A DNA stretch of 64,000 bases from Neptunicoccus cionae (GCF_002860325.1 NZ_PKOJ01000008.1:124001-188000); one strand, 5' to 3'; positions 33,972 through 43,528 are shown, counted from the first letter of the stretch. Made by a program: numbers and translations. Notes: generated by a model not told the origin, from the letters alone.

Positions 33972-34844
33972 CTATTCCGGCTTCTTCTTGATCTGCCGCA
34001 TCAGACCTTCCTGCGCGACACTGGCCACCAGTTTGCCATCATGGGTAAAGATGGTGCCACGGTTAAATCCGCGCGCCCCGCCCGTGAACGGGCTGTCCAT
34101 CGTATAAAGATGCCAGTCGGCAAAATTCACCGGCGCGTGAAACCACATGGCATGGTCCAGACTGGCGGTCATCACCTGCCCTGTAAACCACGTCTGGCCG
34201 TGGGGGCGCAGGCTGGAGCCGAGCAGGTTCATATCCGAGGCATAGGCCATCAGGCAGTGCTGCATCTGCGGATTTGCGTCCCGCGCACCCGGCATACGGA
34301 ACCACAGATGGTTGCGGTCCTCCACGACTTTGGGGGCAAACCAGTCCTGTGGTGCCACTTCGCGAATTTCGATGGGACGCGCCCGAAGAAATTCCTTGCG
34401 GTGCTTTTCGGGGACTTTGTCTTTGTTTTCCTCGCGCCATTTCGCACGGGATTCCAGTGTGTCCGGCTCTGGCACTTTTGGCATTTCATGCTGGTGATGC
34501 AGACCTTCCTCTTCCACATGGAAAGAGGCGGACATGTTCAGGATCTGCTTGCCATGCTGGATCGCAATCACCCGACGCGTGGTGAAACTGCCCCCGTCCC
34601 TTGCGCGGTCCACAGAGTAGATGACTGGAATAGACGGATCACCCGGACGGATGAAATAGGCATGAAGCGAGTGGCACAACCGCCCGTCTACAGTTTTATA
34701 AGCCGCCGCCAGCGCCTGTGCGATCACCTGCCCGCCGAAAATCCGCATGGTCGTCTCGCCGCCCGAACCGATGCCGCGAAACAGGTCCACTTCCAACTGC
34801 TCGATTTCCAGCAGGTTCAGCAACTCTGCCACAATGTCGGTCAT
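33972..34844 (-). CDS. tesB: Acyl-CoA thioesterase II (TesB family)
   Basis: The protein has 290 residues of a double hot-dog fold. N-terminal 'ELLNLLEIEQLEVDLFRG' and 'RIFGGQVIAQALAAAYKTV', central 'SLHAYFIRPGDPSIPVIY', and C-terminal 'ASLDHAMWFHAPVNFADWHLYTMDSP' plus 'GRGTIFTHDGKLVASVAQEGLMR'-like segments define TesB. The C-terminal half contains the Asp and Gln expected in the catalytic triad. It hydrolyses acyl-CoA to free acid and CoA. Its ATG overlaps the stop of acetoacetyl-CoA synthetase (34841-34844), making it the last gene of a three-gene coupled operon. Confidence 0.92.
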   Translation of the reverse strand: MTDIVAELLNLLEIEQLEVDLFRGIGSGGETTMRIFGGQVIAQALAAAYKTVDGRLCHSLHAYFIRPGDPSIPVIYSVDRARDGGSFTTRRVIAIQHGKQILNMSASFHVEEEGLHHQHEMPKVPEPDTLESRAKWREENKDKVPEKHRKEFLRARPIEIREVAPQDWFAPKVVEDRNHLWFRMPGARDANPQMQHCLMAYASDMNLLGSSLRPHGQTWFTGQVMTASLDHAMWFHAPVNFADWHLYTMDSPFTGGARGFNRGTIFTHDGKLVASVAQEGLMRQIKKKPE

Positions 34845-36811
34845 CCGGTCTCTCTTTCTGCCGCATAGGCAATAAATCGGTCAAAGCTCTCCGGATTGGC
34901 CATGCTGTCGCGATTCACCACAGTTTCCGGATTTCCGCCTAAAAGCAGCTTTTTGACAGGAACTTCCAGCTTTTTTCCCGAAATTGTACGCGGAACCTCT
35001 GCGATCTGAATGATTTCATTGGGTTGAAACCGCGCCGAGACTCCGTTTTTAATCGCTGTGTTGATCTTTGTCTTAATGCTGTCATCCAGCGTCAGACCGT
35101 CCCGCAGCACTACAAACAGCGGCATAAAGCTCTCGCGGCCCAGAAACTCCAGATCGACGACAAGGCTGTCCATCACCTCGTCCAGCCCTTCTACCGCCTG
35201 ATAGATCTCGGACGATCCCATGCGCAGGCCCTTGCGGTTTATGGTGGCATCAGAGCGTCCGTAAATCACCGACCCGCCTTGCGGCGTGATTTCAATCCAG
35301 TCACCGTGGCGCCAGACTCCGGGATAGGTATCAAAGTAACTCTCGTGCAGGCGGGATCCGTCCTCGTCGCCCCAGAAATACAGCGGCATGGAAGGCAGCG
35401 GTTCGGTGCAAACCAGCTCGCCCACCTCACCGATCACCTCGTTTCCGGCCCCGTCAAAGGCACGCACCGCATTGCCAAGGGCGCGGGCCTGCATCTCTCC
35501 GGCCCGCACCACATCCATCGGATTGCCACAGACAAATGCGCCCATCAGATCGGTGCCACCGGAAATCGGTGCAAGCCAGATGTCCTCTTTCGCTTCCCTG
35601 TAAATCCACGCGTAGGCGTCTTCGGACAAGGGCGAGCCGGTAGAACCGAGCGAGTGCAGGTTTGACAGGTCAAAATCCTTGGCAGGTGTGACACCTGCCT
35701 TGGCACAGGTTCCGAAATAGGCCGCCCCCGCACCGAAATAGTTCAGCTCTTCTTCGGCAACGAACTGCCACAAAACATTCAGATCGGGATAGTTCACCGC
35801 GCCGTCAAAAATGGACAGCGTCATCCCCTGTGCCAGTGAGAGCAGCTGCGAGTTCCACATGATCCAGCCAGAGGAAGTCAGCCAGCAGAACCGCTCTCCT
35901 GCTTTCAGATCCTGATGGAGCGATTGTTTGGCCCCTTCAACCAGCGCCCCGCCGTGACCGTGTACAATCGGTTTCGGATTGCCCGTAGTGCCGGAGGAAT
36001 AAACCACCCAAAGCGGATGATCGAAAGGCACCTGTTCCGGCGCAAAACCGGCTTTGCGGTCCAACAGATCGGCCCAGTTGCGGGCCCCGTTTGGCAGCTC
36101 CCCTGCGAACGGCAGCACGATGCGATGCTCCAGCGTTGGCAGGCTTTCCGTTACGGTCGCAAGGATGCCACGGCGGTCCACGGTTTTACCCGCATGAACA
36201 TATCCGTCCTGCGCAATCAACACTTTGGGCTTGATCTGGGCGAAGCGGTCCACGATGGCCACATCCCCCATATCCGGCGCGCACAGCGACCAGATCGCCC
36301 CGAGGCTTGCCGTCGCCAGAAATGCCACGACAGAGGCGGGACCATTGGGCAGAATGGCGACCACACGATCGCCCTTTTCAACGCCCATATCCTGCAGGTG
36401 CGCCGCCAGACTGGACACCTGCCCATGCAGTTCTGCCCAAGTCAGTTGCTCTGTACCAAAGGTTTCGGATCGGGCAGAAATCGCCAGCGCGTCGCCCCGC
36501 TGTGGAACATGGCGCAGGATCTGTTCCACAAAGTTCAGCCGTGCGCCTTCAAACCACTTCGCCCCCGGCATCACCCGTTTGTCCAGAACGCTGGTATAAT
36601 GGGCAGAGGACTGCAGATCGAAGAACTGCCAGATGGTTTCCCAGAAATCCTCCAGCTCTGTCACGCTCCATTCCCACAGCGCGGGGTAATCCGCAAATGT
36701 CAGCCCGCGGTTTTGCTCTAGCCAGCGTATGTATTCCGCCAGACGGGAGCTTTCCGCCCGCTCTTTTGACGGGGTCCACAGGATCGGGCGTTCTTTCACC
36801 GGGGTATTCAT
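34841..36811 (-). CDS. Acetoacetyl-CoA synthetase
   Basis: The protein has 656 residues, the full length of the family. 'LEDFWETIWQFFDL' and 'GAKWFEGARLNFVEQIL' are acetoacetyl-CoA-synthetase N-terminal landmarks. ANL motifs follow: '[22 protein letters not shown]', 'GTDLMGAFVCGNP', 'VIYGRSDATINRKGLRMGSSEIY', and the catalytic Lys in 'RTISGKKLEVPVKK'. It makes acetoacetyl-CoA from acetoacetate, ATP and CoA in ketone-body or polyhydroxybutyrate use. It is flanked by a serine hydrolase and TesB in overlapping frames, consistent with cleavage and activation of hydroxy/keto-acid units. Confidence 0.93.
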   Translation of the reverse strand: MNTPVKERPILWTPSKERAESSRLAEYIRWLEQNRGLTFADYPALWEWSVTELEDFWETIWQFFDLQSSAHYTSVLDKRVMPGAKWFEGARLNFVEQILRHVPQRGDALAISARSETFGTEQLTWAELHGQVSSLAAHLQDMGVEKGDRVVAILPNGPASVVAFLATASLGAIWSLCAPDMGDVAIVDRFAQIKPKVLIAQDGYVHAGKTVDRRGILATVTESLPTLEHRIVLPFAGELPNGARNWADLLDRKAGFAPEQVPFDHPLWVVYSSGTTGNPKPIVHGHGGALVEGAKQSLHQDLKAGERFCWLTSSGWIMWNSQLLSLAQGMTLSIFDGAVNYPDLNVLWQFVAEEELNYFGAGAAYFGTCAKAGVTPAKDFDLSNLHSLGSTGSPLSEDAYAWIYREAKEDIWLAPISGGTDLMGAFVCGNPMDVVRAGEMQARALGNAVRAFDGAGNEVIGEVGELVCTEPLPSMPLYFWGDEDGSRLHESYFDTYPGVWRHGDWIEITPQGGSVIYGRSDATINRKGLRMGSSEIYQAVEGLDEVMDSLVVDLEFLGRESFMPLFVVLRDGLTLDDSIKTKINTAIKNGVSARFQPNEIIQIAEVPRTISGKKLEVPVKKLLLGGNPETVVNRDSMANPESFDRFIAYAAERETG

Positions 36812-38049
36812 TGCATTAAGGCTCCATGCACCAAAGATTTGAGTTGCGGGCGGGCCGGATAGGAACTGCTCGGGGAGAGTTGGGTGAAAAACACCACCGA
36901 AAGATCCAGCACCGGATCAACCCAGAAAAAAGTAGAGGCCATACCGCCCCAACTGAAATCCCCCACACTTCCCGGTGCGCGGGCGCGGGCCGGATCAAGT
37001 ACGACAGCACCGCCCAGACCAAAGCCCATACCTTCCATCGGTTGTTCGGCAAAGCTGCTCGGTCCCATAGAGGCGATATCGCCCGGCAGATGATTTCGGG
37101 TCATGAAATCTACTGTTTTCGGGGACAGCAAACGGTTCCCGTTGCCTGATCCCTTGCAGCGGATCATCTCGCAGAATTTCATGTAATCGTCGATTGTCCC
37201 CACCAGACCGCCGCCGCCAGAATACGTCTCGGCCTTGCGATAGGCGCTTGTGTCGGCGTGGTCGATCAGGCGCAGTGGATTGCCGCCCTCCTTTGCTGCA
37301 TTGAGCGCCATCGCATCCCCCGCCAACGGTGTGTAGAGCGAAGCAAAGCGGGATTGGGTACCTTCCGGAACGCTGAATGCAGTTTCCGTCATACCAAGGG
37401 GCGCAAAAATCTTTTCGGCAAAAAACGCGCTAAGGCTCTGCCCCGAGACCACCTCAACTACACGCCCGAGCACGTCAATGGACACGGAATATTCCCATCT
37501 GCTGCCCGGCTGGAAGGCCAGCGGCAGTTCGGCGAGCTGATCCACAACTCCTTCAAGCGGGCCTTGATCGGCGCGGAAAATCAGCCCTTTCTCTTCCATC
37601 GCAGCGGGCAGGACGCCCGGATTGAACGGATAGCTGAAGCCGCTGGTATGGGTCAGCAGTTGGTGCAGCGTGGGCGTCTGGCACGGCGTCACCTGATCAA
37701 GGTTGGTCGCCCCGTCCACCAGCGCGGTACAATCCGAAAAGGCCGGAATGAAATCGGACAATGGCGCATCCAGATGAAACAGCCCCTGTTCGGCCAGCAT
37801 CATGATCGCCACGGATGTGACCGGTTTTGTCATGGAATAGATTCGCGCCAGCGTGTCCCGCTCAAACGGCAGGCCTGCCTCAATATCCCGCGCTCCGGCC
37901 GCGTTGAAATAAACCTCTTTGCCGCCCCGCGCGATCAGCAGGGAAGATCCGGCATATTTGCGCTCTGAAACGTAGCGGTCCATCCATGTGCCGATACGGC
38001 CCATCCGGTCCGGATCAAATCCTGCGGACTGAGGTGACGCGGTTTGCAT
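36808..38049 (-). CDS. Serine hydrolase, class C beta-lactamase-like fold
   Basis: The protein has 413 residues from an ATG six bases after GGAAGGA; upstream in-frame ATG/TTG codons sit too close to that site. The nucleophile is Ser72 in 'IYSMTKPVTS' (S-x-x-K, Lys75), with the conserved Tyr187 in 'RWEYSVSIDVLG'. There is no signal peptide, so it is cytoplasmic, not a true beta-lactamase. This family includes esterases, amide-oligomer hydrolases and 3-hydroxybutyrate-oligomer-type hydrolases. First gene of an operon with acetoacetyl-CoA synthetase (stop/start overlap), so an ester or oligomer of a hydroxy acid is a reasonable substrate guess. Confidence 0.85.
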   Translation of the reverse strand: MQTASPQSAGFDPDRMGRIGTWMDRYVSERKYAGSSLLIARGGKEVYFNAAGARDIEAGLPFERDTLARIYSMTKPVTSVAIMMLAEQGLFHLDAPLSDFIPAFSDCTALVDGATNLDQVTPCQTPTLHQLLTHTSGFSYPFNPGVLPAAMEEKGLIFRADQGPLEGVVDQLAELPLAFQPGSRWEYSVSIDVLGRVVEVVSGQSLSAFFAEKIFAPLGMTETAFSVPEGTQSRFASLYTPLAGDAMALNAAKEGGNPLRLIDHADTSAYRKAETYSGGGGLVGTIDDYMKFCEMIRCKGSGNGNRLLSPKTVDFMTRNHLPGDIASMGPSSFAEQPMEGMGFGLGGAVVLDPARARAPGSVGDFSWGGMASTFFWVDPVLDLSVVFFTQLSPSSSYPARPQLKSLVHGALMQ

Positions 38050-38066
38050 GGGCATTCCTTCCAACT

Positions 38067-38090
38067 GCTTTGCATTTAATTGTGCAAAGC
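38067..38090. promoter_or_regulatory. Candidate operator before the serine hydrolase operon
   Basis: A perfect inverted repeat GCTTTGCA-N8-TGCAAAGC lies 18-41 bp upstream of the start codon of the first gene, where a repressor would block transcription or initiation. The N8 centre is AT-only except for its last base. No second copy was found in the window. Confidence 0.5.
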
Positions 38091-38261
38091 TTGCAACGGC
38101 GGAACATGCAGTTCAATGGCTATATAAAGGGTGGTTCGGAAAGACGTGACGTGACCGCAGGTTTTCCGCAAACAGGAAGCCGTTTCACCGGACTGCCCTG
38201 AAGGAGTTGACCGGAGCGCGGCACAGGCCCGCCCCGATCAGCTGGTGTTCATTAAGACGGA

Positions 38262-39890
38262 TTATCCCGCCAGTGTGCCATCCGCATAACGCTGGCGCAG
38301 GGTTAATTTGGACACTTTGCCTGTGGCCGTCATGGGCAGGTCTTCTACAAAGATCACCTCGTCCGGCACCTGCCATTTGGCTAGGTTTTCCGACAGGTGA
38401 GACTGAATGCTCGCCACGTCTTTGGAAGAGTCCGCTGTCGGGACAACCACCAGCAACGGGCGCTCGTCCCATTTCGGATGGGGCACAGCGATCACGGCGC
38501 AATTGGCCACTTCGGGGTGGGACATCGCCATGTTTTCCACATCGATGGAGCTGATCCATTCACCACCCGATTTGATCAGGTCTTTGGCACGGTCGGTGAT
38601 GGTCAACATGCCGCTGCTGGTGATTTTGGCCACATCGCCGGTGCCGAACCAACCGTCCGCATCCAGCGCGCCTTTGGTCGCCTCTTCGTTGTTGTAATAG
38701 CCGGAAACGATGGTGTTGCCCCGCACATACAGTTCGCCCTGCGCTTCGCCGTCGTGGGGCAAGCGGTTGCCGTCTTCATCCACGATTTTAAGGTCCACAC
38801 CAAAGACGCGACGCCCCTGTTTCGCCTTGAGATCAATGCGTTCGCCTTGCGGCAGTTTATCCTGCGTCTTGTTCAGCAGACCAACGGTCCCGATCGGGCT
38901 CATCTCTGTCATACCCCAAGCGTGGCAAACCGAAACATCCATACCTTCAAAGGCTTCAATCATGGAACGCGGCGCGGCAGAACCGCCGATAATCACTTCC
39001 CCAAAGGCCGAAGGCTTGCCGCCCTGCGCTTTGATCTCGCCCAGAAGTCCCAACCATACGGTTGGAACCCCCCAAGCGGAGTAGACTTCTTCCTCTTGCA
39101 TCAGCTTGTAAACACTTGGTCCGTCCAGCGCGGCACCCGGGAACACAAGGGAGGCACCTGTCAGCGGTGCGGCATAGGGCAGACCCCAAGCGTTGACGTG
39201 GAACAGAGGCACAACAGGCAAGATGCGCTGGCCCGGGCTGAGGCTGGTTTGCAGGGAAACGCCCGCCATCATTGCGTGCAACACGGTGGAACGGTGGCTG
39301 TAAAGCGCACCCTTCGGGTTGCCCGTGGTGCCCGAAGTGTAACACAGCGCACAGGCAGTATCTTCGGGGAAATCGGGCCATTCGTAATCCGCGTCTTCCG
39401 CCTCCACCAGTTCTTCATAGCACAGAAGGTTGGGCAGGTCGGTTTCTGGCATATGGGCACGATCTGTCATGGCCACATAGATCAGGTCTTTGGGGAGATG
39501 TTCTTTCAGGGCATTCAGGATCGGCACGAAAGTCAGGTCAACGAAAATCGCTTTGTCCTCGGCGTGGTTGACGATGTAGATCATCTGTTCCGCTGACAAG
39601 CGCGGGTTGATGGTGTGACAGACCGCACCAATACCCGCGATACCGTAATACAGTTCGAAATGGCGGTACCCGTTCCAGGCCAGAGTCGCCACACGGTCCC
39701 CCTGTTTCACGCCCAGCTTCATTAACGCTTTGGCCACCTGACGGGTGCGCCCTTCTATGGCGCGGTAGTTGGTGCGGTGGGTGCCTCCCTCTACGGTGAC
39801 AGAGACAACCTCACTGTCGCCGTGGACCTCTGCCGCGAATGTCAGAATATCGTTTACCCGCATGGGGCGGTTCATCATCAAACCTTGCAT
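38262..39890 (-). CDS. Acyl-CoA synthetase, medium-chain / AlkK-DmdB-like
   Basis: The protein has 542 residues from an ATG after GAGGAGAGG. N-terminal '[20 protein letters not shown]' and '[21 protein letters not shown]' are typical of the AlkK/DmdB group of ANL ligases. Motifs: '[20 protein letters not shown]', '[14 protein letters not shown]', '[32 protein letters not shown]', and the catalytic Lys in 'MTATGKVSK'. The group includes medium-chain fatty acyl-CoA ligases and 3-methylmercaptopropionyl-CoA ligase (DmdB) of marine bacteria; sequence alone cannot separate them here. Monocistronic: a 212-bp gap follows its stop, and a divergent gene lies upstream. Confidence 0.9.
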   Translation of the reverse strand: MQGLMMNRPMRVNDILTFAAEVHGDSEVVSVTVEGGTHRTNYRAIEGRTRQVAKALMKLGVKQGDRVATLAWNGYRHFELYYGIAGIGAVCHTINPRLSAEQMIYIVNHAEDKAIFVDLTFVPILNALKEHLPKDLIYVAMTDRAHMPETDLPNLLCYEELVEAEDADYEWPDFPEDTACALCYTSGTTGNPKGALYSHRSTVLHAMMAGVSLQTSLSPGQRILPVVPLFHVNAWGLPYAAPLTGASLVFPGAALDGPSVYKLMQEEEVYSAWGVPTVWLGLLGEIKAQGGKPSAFGEVIIGGSAAPRSMIEAFEGMDVSVCHAWGMTEMSPIGTVGLLNKTQDKLPQGERIDLKAKQGRRVFGVDLKIVDEDGNRLPHDGEAQGELYVRGNTIVSGYYNNEEATKGALDADGWFGTGDVAKITSSGMLTITDRAKDLIKSGGEWISSIDVENMAMSHPEVANCAVIAVPHPKWDERPLLVVVPTADSSKDVASIQSHLSENLAKWQVPDEVIFVEDLPMTATGKVSKLTLRQRYADGTLAG

Positions 39891-40089
39891 GGTCGTCCTC
39901 TCCTCAGTTTGGGCCACTTTACAAATTCTGACGGGATTGTCCGATTTTTTTTAACATTATTGCGCGACGAAACGGGTGACGTTGCGACCGTTTTCCCGAG
40001 TTAATCCAATAGGTCAGCCTCTTTCTGCTACCTTGTCCGGAAATACCGTCTCTGACAGTATCAAAGCATAACCCGTGTGGAGGAACACA

Positions 40090-40692
40090 ATGAAGAATTT
40101 CGACTTTCTATATGATTTTGCCAGCCCGAATGTCTATCTTGTCCACAAAATCATGGACCAGATCGAAGCCCGCACCGGAGCCAAGGCAAACTATATTCCG
40201 ATCCTGCTGGGGGGACTGTTCAGGATCACCAACAACACACCGCCGGTTCAGGCCTTTGGCGGAGTCACCAACAAGCTGGAATACGAACGCCGTGAAATGC
40301 ACCGCTTTATCGAGCGGTACGGGATACCCTTCAAATTCAACCCCCACTTTCCGGTTATGACCACTGCCGTGATGCGCGGTGCAATTTACGCACAGTCGCA
40401 GGATTACGGCCCTCGCTACATCGACGTTGTATTTGATGCGGTCTGGAAGGACGGGTTGAAAATGGATGACCCTGCGGTGATAGCAGAAACACTGACAGCG
40501 AACGGGCTGCCCGCGGCCGAGATTATTGAAGGAGCGCAAAGCCAGCCGGTCAAAGACCGTCTGTTCGAACTGACGGATCAGGCAGCAGAGCGTGGCGCCT
40601 TCGGGGCACCTACCATGTTTGTCGGGGACGAACCCTTCTTTGGAAAGGACAGTCTGCCCGATCTGGAATACTGGCTGGGCAAAGAGAACTGA
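40090..40692 (+). CDS. 2-hydroxychromene-2-carboxylate isomerase-like (DsbA / kappa-GST fold)
   Basis: The protein has 200 residues from an ATG after GGAGGAACAC. 'FDFLYDFASPNVYLVH' places Ser12 where HCCA isomerases and kappa glutathione transferases have the glutathione-activating Ser; 'FGAPTMFVGDEPFFGKDSLPDLEYWL' is the conserved C-terminal cis-Pro region. In naphthalene catabolism the family isomerises 2-hydroxychromene-2-carboxylate with glutathione, but many homologues occur outside aromatic pathways. No dioxygenase genes are nearby, so another glutathione-linked isomerisation is as likely. It stands alone between a divergent ligase and convergent Liv genes. Confidence 0.82.
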   Translation: MKNFDFLYDFASPNVYLVHKIMDQIEARTGAKANYIPILLGGLFRITNNTPPVQAFGGVTNKLEYERREMHRFIERYGIPFKFNPHFPVMTTAVMRGAIYAQSQDYGPRYIDVVFDAVWKDGLKMDDPAVIAETLTANGLPAAEIIEGAQSQPVKDRLFELTDQAAERGAFGAPTMFVGDEPFFGKDSLPDLEYWLGKEN

Positions 40693-40707
40693 CAAGTCTG
40701 AACGGAT

Positions 40708-40737
40708 AGGACCGGCGGAAGACGATCCGCCGGTCCT
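40708..40737. terminator. Bidirectional hairpin between convergent genes
   Basis: A 12-bp perfect stem (AGGACCGGCGGA / TCCGCCGGTCCT) with a 6-nt loop lies between the isomerase-like gene and livF stops. No strong T-run is present on either strand. Confidence 0.7.
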
Positions 40738-40765
40738 GTTACTTCGGGACAAAAGCCTTCGGTCG

Positions 40766-41467
40766 TTAGACCTCCAGCCATTCCTTGCGCACATCGTCCC
40801 GTGATTTCAGCTCTGCCGGCGTGCCCTCAAACACCACCTGCCCGTGCCCCATCACATAAACCCGATGGGCAATATCCATTGCGATGGACAGCTTTTGTTC
40901 CACCAGCAACGTCGCCACGCCGCGTGCGGCGATCTGGTTCAGCAGTTCGGCCACACGCTGGGTCATCTGTGGAGACAGGCCTTCGGTAGGTTCGTCGATC
41001 ATGACAAAGTCAGGATCACCCATCAATGTGCGGCACATGGTCAACATCTGCTGTTCCCCGCCCGACATGACCGATGCCTCCACATCGGCCCGTTCCCGCA
41101 GGTTGGAAAACATTTCGAACATGTTCTCCATCGACCAGCGCCCGTCTTCATCCTTTTGCCCCGGCTTCAGGCCGAGGATCAGGTTCTGACGTGTGGTCAG
41201 CCCCGGAAAGATATCGCGGTTTTCGGGCACGTAACCGATCCCGAGGTTGGCGATTTCAAAGGCTTTCTTACCAGCAATTTCCTGCCCCTTGAAGGTGACG
41301 GAACCGTGGGGTTCCACCTCTCCCATGATGGCTTTGCATGTGGTCGAGCGCCCGACCCCGTTGCGCCCCAGAAGGGCAACAATCTCGCCCTCCTGAACAT
41401 TCAGGTTCACCCCTTGCAGGATGTGGGATTTGCCATAGTAGGCGTGTAGGTCTTTTACGTCCAACAT
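40766..41467 (-). CDS. livF: Branched-chain-type ABC transporter ATPase LivF
   Basis: The protein has 233 residues; the ATG is one base after the livG stop codon. Walker A 'GRNGVGRSTTCKAI' has Arg in place of the invariant Lys before Ser-Thr (G-x-G-R-S-T rather than G-K-S/T); the signature region 'SVMSGGEQQMLTMCRTL', Walker B 'FVMIDEPTEGL', and switch His region are otherwise typical of LivF. With LivG, LivM and LivH it forms an importer. The Walker A Lys-to-Arg change is notable because it often weakens ATP hydrolysis, unless LivG carries the load. The genes follow the binding protein in the order SBP-H-M-G-F. Confidence 0.9.
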   Translation of the reverse strand: MLDVKDLHAYYGKSHILQGVNLNVQEGEIVALLGRNGVGRSTTCKAIMGEVEPHGSVTFKGQEIAGKKAFEIANLGIGYVPENRDIFPGLTTRQNLILGLKPGQKDEDGRWSMENMFEMFSNLRERADVEASVMSGGEQQMLTMCRTLMGDPDFVMIDEPTEGLSPQMTQRVAELLNQIAARGVATLLVEQKLSIAMDIAHRVYVMGHGQVVFEGTPAELKSRDDVRKEWLEV

Positions 41468-41468
41468 A

Positions 41469-42227
41469 TCAGTGCTCTGCCTCCAATGCTGCGCCAAGAT
41501 AGGCTTCCTGCACCGCTTGATCCGCGCGCACCGCTTCGGGTTCGCCGGTCGCTACGATTTCGCCGTAAACCAGCACGCTGATCCGGTCACACAGACCAAA
41601 GACAACACCCATGTCATGTTCCACCATGATGAGGGTTTTACCTTCTGTGACTTTTTCGATCAGCCCGACGATATAGTCGGTTTCCGTGTTGGACATCCCC
41701 GCTGTCGGTTCGTCCAGCATGATCACATCCGCCCCGCCCGCAATGGTGATGCCGATCTCCAGCGCCCGTTGCTCTGCATAGCTGAGAACGCCCGCAGGCA
41801 AGTCACGGCGACTGGAAAGATTGATCTGTTCAAGGATCTCTTCCGCCCCTTCGTTCAATGCACGGGATTTGCTGACCATGTTCCAGAAGCTGTATTTGTA
41901 GCCCATCGACCACAGCAAAGAGCATCTCACGTTTTCAAACACCGTCATGCGCGGAAAGATGTTGGTGATCTGGAAACTGCGGGACAGTCCCATCCGGTTG
42001 ATTTCAAACGGGGCCTTTCCCGCCAGATCATGCCCGTGCAACCGCACATGGCCGGAGGTCTGCGGAAACCGTCCGGTGATCAGGTTGAACAGGGTGGATT
42101 TCCCCGCCCCGTTCGGACCAATGATGGCATGGCGTTCGCCCTTGCCGATAGACAGGTCCACCCCGCGAATGATCTCGGTCTTGCCAAAGGATTTGCGCAA
42201 GCCTTCAAGTTCAAGTGCAGCCGTCAT
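41469..42227 (-). CDS. livG: Branched-chain-type ABC transporter ATPase LivG
   Basis: The protein has 252 residues from an ATG after AAGGAGG, overlapping the livM stop (ATGA). Walker A 'GPNGAGKSTLFNLITG' is intact, signature region is 'LPAGVLSYAEQRALEIGITIA' (SYAEQR in place of LSGGQ, as is usual in LivG), and Walker B is 'VIMLDEPTAGM'. It energises import together with LivF. Substrate class is set by the binding protein and is not necessarily an amino acid; Liv-type systems in catabolic clusters often carry aromatic or aliphatic acids. Confidence 0.93.
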   Translation of the reverse strand: MTAALELEGLRKSFGKTEIIRGVDLSIGKGERHAIIGPNGAGKSTLFNLITGRFPQTSGHVRLHGHDLAGKAPFEINRMGLSRSFQITNIFPRMTVFENVRCSLLWSMGYKYSFWNMVSKSRALNEGAEEILEQINLSSRRDLPAGVLSYAEQRALEIGITIAGGADVIMLDEPTAGMSNTETDYIVGLIEKVTEGKTLIMVEHDMGVVFGLCDRISVLVYGEIVATGEPEAVRADQAVQEAYLGAALEAEH

Positions 42228-43528
42228 TGCGCGCCTCCTTCTTTGGACGAGGTCATTACATTTGCGTTGCCCCATGTTTCACGCAGTTCCGCAGAGCTGC
42301 GTTTCGCGAGCCAGAACCCGATGACAGTTAAACCGATAATCACAATCCAAGGGATCGGACTGTGGGTCGAAAACTCGATACCGAACAGGCTCATGTCGTG
42401 CTCTCCGACCGCGGCATGTTTGAAGTGGAACATAAGCTCACAGAAACTTGCCAGCCCCAGAATGCCGATGGCCGCTGGGATCAGCGTCTTGATGTAAGGC
42501 ACAACCAGCGTGCCAAGCTTCCCGAGCTTGTAAGGAACCACATGCATCATAAGAACGCCTGCCAGTCCGCCGGGGAAATACATCACCGTCAGAACGAACA
42601 GGGCACCTACATAAAGCTGCCAGAGTTCGGTTTGCAGCGACAGAACCGATTGCAGCAGGGTAAATACGATGGCACCGATGATCGGACCAAAGAAGAACCC
42701 GACGCCGCCCAGAAAGGTGATCAACAGGATCGAACCGGAGGTGACGAGGTTGAGGTTCTCTTCCGTCAGGATTTCAAAGTTGATCGCGAAAAGACCACCT
42801 GCAACACCGGCAAAGAAGCCCGAGGCGCAGAAAGAATAGAACCGCACCCAACGGGCCGAATAGCCAAGGAACTGCGCCCGTTCCGGGTTGTCGCGCACCG
42901 CATTCGCCATCCGCCCCACAGGGGTTCTGGAAAACAGGTACATAAGCAACGCCGACAGGACGAGCCAACCGGCGGTCAGGTAGTAAACCTCGATCTTGGT
43001 CAGGAACTCGTAGCCGAAGACCGGCAGGCCATAGGTCCGGTCACCGCTTACCCCTTCCTCGCCGCCAAAGAAGGCGACAACGATAACAGAGCTGGCCGCG
43101 ATCAGTTCGCCAATACCCAAAGAGATCATGGCAAAAACAGTACCGGCGGTTCGGGTTGAAAACGATCCGATGATCGTCGCCATGCCCATGCCGAACAAGC
43201 CGCCAATAACCGGCAACAGTGGCAGGGGCAGCGGAATATTTTCATATTCCACCCAGTTCATCACGTGCATACACATGAAACCGCCCATACCCATGTATAC
43301 CGCATGGCCGAAGGACAGCATGCCCCCCTGCCCGAGCAGCATATTATAGGCCAGCGCAAAAACGATAGTGATCGCCATCTGGTTCATAATCGTCAGAGCA
43401 GAGTTCGACTGGAACACATAGGGCAGGACCAGCAGAATTGCCGTGCAGATGACCCAAGGGGCTACCGTACCCGTGCTTAACCCGCCGTAGGACCTTTTCT
43501 TTGCCATTATAGAGCTTGTATCTGTCAT
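42224..43528 (-). CDS. livM: Branched-chain-type ABC transporter permease LivM
   Basis: The protein has 434 residues with about 9-10 hydrophobic helices. 'ITIVFALAYNMLLGQGGMLSFGHAVYMGMGGF' near residues 50-80 and 'RTPVGRMANAVRDNPERAQFLGYSARWVRFYSFCASGFFAGVAGGLFA' mid-protein are LivM signatures. The C-terminus adds helices beyond the usual LivM core, with a charged tail. Its ATG overlaps the livH stop and its stop overlaps the livG ATG, so the four components are translationally coupled. The M8 codon downstream has no ribosome site. Confidence 0.93.
   Translation of the reverse strand: MTDTSSIMAKKRSYGGLSTGTVAPWVICTAILLVLPYVFQSNSALTIMNQMAITIVFALAYNMLLGQGGMLSFGHAVYMGMGGFMCMHVMNWVEYENIPLPLPLLPVIGGLFGMGMATIIGSFSTRTAGTVFAMISLGIGELIAASSVIVVAFFGGEEGVSGDRTYGLPVFGYEFLTKIEVYYLTAGWLVLSALLMYLFSRTPVGRMANAVRDNPERAQFLGYSARWVRFYSFCASGFFAGVAGGLFAINFEILTEENLNLVTSGSILLITFLGGVGFFFGPIIGAIVFTLLQSVLSLQTELWQLYVGALFVLTVMYFPGGLAGVLMMHVVPYKLGKLGTLVVPYIKTLIPAAIGILGLASFCELMFHFKHAAVGEHDMSLFGIEFSTHSPIPWIVIIGLTVIGFWLAKRSSAELRETWGNANVMTSSKEGGAQ

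Noticed and set aside
36808-38049. Class C beta-lactamase giving antibiotic resistance
   Set aside because: No signal peptide, and the operon is with acetoacetyl-CoA synthetase and TesB; the fold is shared by many esterases.
38106-38201. 31-codon ORF (starts 'MQFNGYIKGG') in the gap between ligase and serine hydrolase
   Set aside because: Only a weak GGCGGAAC upstream, no coupling to a gene on the same strand and no recognisable sequence; could be chance.
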